Both the position numbers and the translations under genes were made by a program. The notes beneath the pieces are model-generated. The model had not been told where the DNA came from. It made no database searches and saw nothing but the letters and a program-made list of their open reading frames with translations. Of a stretch of 64,000 nucleotides of DNA, positions 59,886-64,000 are shown one piece after another; position 1 is the stretch's first letter, and the number at the start of each line of letters is the position of its first letter. This stretch comes from Leifsonia sp. SCN 70-46 (GTDB lineage: Bacteria > Actinomycetota > Actinomycetes > Actinomycetales > Microbacteriaceae): NCBI GenBank assembly GCA_001725325.1, contig MEFY01000002.1:1801559-1865558 (forward strand), written 5' to 3'.

Positions 59886-59992
59886 GCCATGCCCTCCTCC
59901 GGCCGACACTTGCTGCACGGGCCCCGGGGCGGCCGACCCGGCACGAGCGCCGCATCCGGGGTCCGCCCGACCCGCTACCGACGGAGGACCAC

Positions 59993-60466
59993 ATGCCCGA
60001 CCTCATCACCCTCACGGGGCTCGTCGCCACGACGCCCCGCCACATCCTCACGAGCGAGGGGCTCTCGATAACCTCGTTCCGCCTCGCCTCGAGCCAGCGC
60101 CGCTACGACCGCTCCGCCGAGCGCTGGGTCGACGGCGACACCAACTGGTACACGATCACGTCGTTCCGGCAGCTCGCCCTCAACTGCTCCACCTCGATCG
60201 AGAAGGGCCAGCGCGTGCTCGTCACGGGAAAGCTGCGCATCCGGGAGTGGGACAACGGCGAGCGGGTCGGCACCACTGTCGACATCGAGGCCGAGTCGAT
60301 AGGCCACGACCTGTCGTGGGGCACGTCGAAGTTCTCGCGCAGCATCGTCGCGAGCGTGCGCGGCGACGCGGCGCCGGAGCCCGCGCACGAGGCCGCGGGG
60401 TCGGAGGCCGACACCGCCGAGCCCCACCAGGAGCACGAGCAGCTGGAACAGTCCGTGCCGTTCTAG
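59993..60466 (+). CDS. single-stranded DNA-binding protein (SSB-like)
   Basis: A 157-residue OB-fold protein: TLTGLVATTPRH, ITSFRLASSQRRYD, WYTITSFRQLALN, GQRVLVTGKLRIREWDNGERVGTTVDIEA. The acidic C-tail ends SVPF, the SSB interaction tip that binds repair proteins. It is shorter and more diverged than the main actinobacterial SSB (DDDIPF-type end), so it is likely a second SSB used in recombination or competence-like roles. A GGAGG site precedes the ATG. Confidence 0.83.
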   Translation: MPDLITLTGLVATTPRHILTSEGLSITSFRLASSQRRYDRSAERWVDGDTNWYTITSFRQLALNCSTSIEKGQRVLVTGKLRIREWDNGERVGTTVDIEAESIGHDLSWGTSKFSRSIVASVRGDAAPEPAHEAAGSEADTAEPHQEHEQLEQSVPF

Positions 60467-60491
60467 GGGCGCGACCCGATGCGCGCCCTAG
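60463..60491 (+). terminator. terminator-like hairpin after ssb
   Basis: CTAGGGGCGCG (60463-60473) and CGCGCCCTAG (60482-60491) pair with one bulge around an 8-nt loop. The 3' arm overlaps the -10 box of the next gene by 3 bp, so folding and promoter use may compete. Confidence 0.45.
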
Positions 60492-60494
60492 AAT
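60489..60494 (+). promoter_or_regulatory. -10 box TAGAAT, leaderless
   Basis: Ends 6 nt before the ATG at 60501. Confidence 0.5.
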
Positions 60495-60500
60495 CCCGGT

Positions 60501-60974
60501 ATGGCCAGCAGACACAGCATCGCGGCGGCGCTCGCGGGGGCGGTGCTCGTCACGGCGCTCGCCGGATGCGTGCCGTCGACGCCCACACCGGTGCCCACGC
60601 AGACCGTCGCGGAGCCGAGCGCCGCCCCGAGCGCCACGGCACCGGCGGAGCCCGTGCTCGTGGAGGGCGGCACCGCGGAGGAGAACAAGGCCTACTTCGA
60701 CAAGGTGAACGGCATCTACTTCGAGCGCAACGGCATCGCCGCGAGCCAGTCGCTGTTCGACAACCTCGTCGCGTCGGGGTTCCGGGCGCAGGACATCGAG
60801 GTGACGGAAGACCGTACCTCGCTCGACCTGCAGGCCGACTCGGTCGTCATCTCGGTGCGCATCAAGGGGGAGTGCCTCGTCGGCGGCTTCGCGCAGGCGG
60901 GCTACAAGGGCATCATCGCGCCGCTGCTCGGCACGGGCAGCTGCCTCATCGGCACGACGCTGCCGATCAACTAG
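60501..60974 (+). CDS. lipoprotein (DUF6993-like)
   Basis: A 157-residue lipoprotein with signal peptide and lipobox LAGC, then a Thr/Pro/Ala-rich linker and a compact domain: NKAYFDKVNGIYFERNG, LFDNLVASGFRAQDIEVTEDRTSLDL, VISVRIKGECLVGGF, and GTGSCLIGTTLPIN with a possible disulfide pair. It matches what I recall as DUF6993 in Microbacteriaceae. Function is unknown. Confidence 0.7.
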   Translation: MASRHSIAAALAGAVLVTALAGCVPSTPTPVPTQTVAEPSAAPSATAPAEPVLVEGGTAEENKAYFDKVNGIYFERNGIAASQSLFDNLVASGFRAQDIEVTEDRTSLDLQADSVVISVRIKGECLVGGFAQAGYKGIIAPLLGTGSCLIGTTLPIN

Positions 60975-60990
60975 CCCCCGCGCGCTCTCC

Positions 60991-60996
60991 TAGGAT
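60991..60996 (+). promoter_or_regulatory. -10 box TAGGAT of ettA, leaderless
   Basis: Ends 6 nt before the ATG at 61003. Confidence 0.5.
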
Positions 60997-61002
60997 TGCA
61001 CC

Positions 61003-62682
<1,680 letters not shown>

Positions 62683-62684
62683 CC

Positions 62685-63155
62685 GTGACCCGGCTCCACG
62701 TAGCGATACCGCTCCGCTGGAGCGACTTCGACGCGTACGCCCACGTCAACAACGCCGAGATGCTGCGCCTCCTCGAGGAGGCGCGCATCCAGGCGTTCTG
62801 GCGTCCCGACGAGGGGCAGGGGCCCGAGACGGCGATCCTCGACGCGCGTCCGGGCGCCGAGACCATCGGCCTCATCGCGCGTCAGGAGGTCGAGTACCTC
62901 GCGCCCATCCCGTACATGCGCTCACCGATCGACATCGAGCTGTGGATCGGGCGCATCGGGGGCGCGAGCATCGAGATCTGCTACGAGATGTTCTCGCCGG
63001 AGGGCGTGAGCCCGCGCATCCTCTTCACCAAGGCCGCGACGACGCTCGTCATGGTCACGGCGGCGACCGGCCGGCCGTCGCGCATCACCGACAGCCTGCG
63101 CGAGGTGTGGGCACCGTACGTCGAGGAGCCCGTGCAGTTCACGAAGCGCGGCTAG
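62685..63155 (+). CDS. acyl-CoA thioesterase (4HBT hotdog)
   Basis: A 156-residue hotdog-fold thioesterase of the FcbC/4-hydroxybenzoyl-CoA type: IPLRWSDFDAYAHVNNAEMLRLLEEARIQAFW carries the catalytic Asp, followed by RQEVEYLAPIPYMRSP. The GTG start is 2 nt after ettA, so probably one transcript. It overlaps the convergent TesB gene by 4 bp. Confidence 0.85.
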   Translation: MTRLHVAIPLRWSDFDAYAHVNNAEMLRLLEEARIQAFWRPDEGQGPETAILDARPGAETIGLIARQEVEYLAPIPYMRSPIDIELWIGRIGGASIEICYEMFSPEGVSPRILFTKAATTLVMVTAATGRPSRITDSLREVWAPYVEEPVQFTKRG

Positions 63156-64000
63156 GCCTTCGGCACGCGCACCGTGATCTCCTGCGCGACCGTGGCCATG
63201 AGCACGCCGTCGCGGCGGTAGACGCGGCCCTGCGAGAGCCCGCGTCCGCCGACGGCCGTGGGCGACTCCTGCACGTAGAGCATCCACTCGTCCACGCGGC
63301 CGAAGCGGTGCAGCCACATGGCGTGGTCGAGGCTCGCGACCTTGAGGCCGGGCGTGACCCACGGCAGCCCGTGGGCGCGCAGCACCGACTCCTGGATGGA
63401 GAAGTCGCTCGCGTACACGAGCGCCGCGCGGTGCAGGTCGGGGTCGTCGGGCATCGTGCCGACCGTCTTGAGCCACACGGCCTGGTGCGGCACGGAGCCG
63501 CCCTCGACCGACAGGTAGAGCGGCCCCTCCACGTAGCGCAGGTCGAACGCGCGGTCGTTCGACCAGCTGCGCGCGATCGGGTGGTCGAAGCCCTCGAGCG
63601 ACTCCGCCGCGGTGGGAAGCGACTCGGGCTCGGGCAGGTCGGCGGGCATGTCGATCTGGTGGTCGAGGCCGGTGTCCTCGTCCTGGAACGACGCGATCAT
63701 CGAGAGGATCGGCAGCCCGCGCTGGTACGCCTGCGTGCGGCGCGTCGAGAACGAGCGGCCGTCGTGGATGCGGTCGACCGAGAACGTGATGGGCTCGTCG
63801 ATGTCGCCCGGCCGCAGGAAGTACCCGTGCATGGAGTGCGGGTGGCGCCCCTCGCCGATGGTGCGCTGCGCCGCGACGAGCGACTGCGCGAGCACCTGGC
63901 CGCCGAACACGCGTCCGTGGGGCATCCACTGGGTCGGTCCCGTGAAGATGTCCTCGCTCGTGCGCGCGCCCGTGTCGGCGAGGTCGAGCGTGTCCAGTAG
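63152..64000 (-). CDS. tesB: acyl-CoA thioesterase II, TesB-type (5' end beyond the window)
   Basis: At least 282 residues of a TesB protein; the frame is open to the window edge, so the true start lies outside. Upstream of the first ATG (63925) the frame still reads LDTLDLADTGARTSEDIFTGPT, which belongs to the family. Two hotdog repeats are visible: MPHGRVFGGQVLAQ with SMHGYFLRPGD, and the second with LDHAMWLHR. The catalytic Asp/Thr/Gln region (PGDID, SQG) is present. It hydrolyses medium- to long-chain acyl-CoA. Confidence 0.88.
   Translation of the reverse strand, partial: LLDTLDLADTGARTSEDIFTGPTQWMPHGRVFGGQVLAQSLVAAQRTIGEGRHPHSMHGYFLRPGDIDEPITFSVDRIHDGRSFSTRRTQAYQRGLPILSMIASFQDEDTGLDHQIDMPADLPEPESLPTAAESLEGFDHPIARSWSNDRAFDLRYVEGPLYLSVEGGSVPHQAVWLKTVGTMPDDPDLHRAALVYASDFSIQESVLRAHGLPWVTPGLKVASLDHAMWLHRFGRVDEWMLYVQESPTAVGGRGLSQGRVYRRDGVLMATVAQEITVRVPKA

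Overview
This 64 kb window is gene-dense, high-GC chromosomal DNA from an actinobacterium. Microbacteriaceae (Leifsonia/Agromyces/Microbacterium-like) is the most likely family. The reasons are strong GC bias at third codon positions, many GTG starts, ATGA/GTGA stop-start overlaps, the order clpS-DUF2017-metallopeptidase, orn beside tRNA-His, DUF222-HNH and DUF3097 genes, and actinobacterial-type lipoproteins. No prophage, insertion sequence, CRISPR array, rRNA or plasmid function was seen. No gap between genes exceeds about 200 bp.

Layout. 1-6.6 kb: an esterase tail, an OsmC-type protein, a hydrolase, a zinc-ribbon/nuclease-fold protein, and a DUF4956-VTC-lipoprotein operon. 6.6-12.9 kb: a UvrA-like ABC protein, a Nudix gene with two small membrane paralogues, DUF427, an acyltransferase and small hypotheticals. 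12.9-18.5 kb: two parallel ArsR-SRPBCC-hydrolase operons flanking a short glucose-6-phosphate dehydrogenase, then a lone SRPBCC gene. 18.5-27 kb: a Drr-type ABC exporter with a divergent WYL regulator, then a PPOX-fold protein, a metallophosphoesterase/FBP pair, TetR/VOC, a second acyltransferase, a methyltransferase and a DinB-type protein. 27-33 kb: a sugar porter (frameshifted near its end) overlapping a Tat-exported phospholipase C, an M23 peptidase and DUF3097. 33-39.4 kb: two glycosyltransferases, SPFH and PspC proteins, a thioesterase, DUF1697 and DUF222-HNH. 39.4-44.9 kb: a cache-domain protein and GntR regulator divergent from a complete polyamine ABC importer. 45-50.7 kb: a TPP riboswitch controlling thiBPQ plus a P-loop kinase and a rhodanese. 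50.7-64 kb: housekeeping genes (clpS, orn, ettA, ssb-like), MarR/MFS, two tRNAs, lipoproteins, an EamA exporter, an aldo-keto reductase and acyl-CoA thioesterases.

The most striking window-wide signal is promoter architecture. At 27 first-in-operon genes a TAnnnT hexamer ends 6-7 nt before the start codon, so most transcripts here are probably leaderless. In several cases this hexamer lies inside a palindromic operator (MarR at 54.97 kb, and a LexA-like box at 57.51 kb), which gives very compact control. Two nearly identical LexA-like boxes, before the DUF222-HNH gene and before an uncharacterised 80-residue protein, suggest an SOS connection. A 62-bp palindrome at 15.9 kb has a diverged relative at 32.1 kb.

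Family names come from recognising motifs by eye; no database search was run. Functions marked hypothetical are unknown to me.
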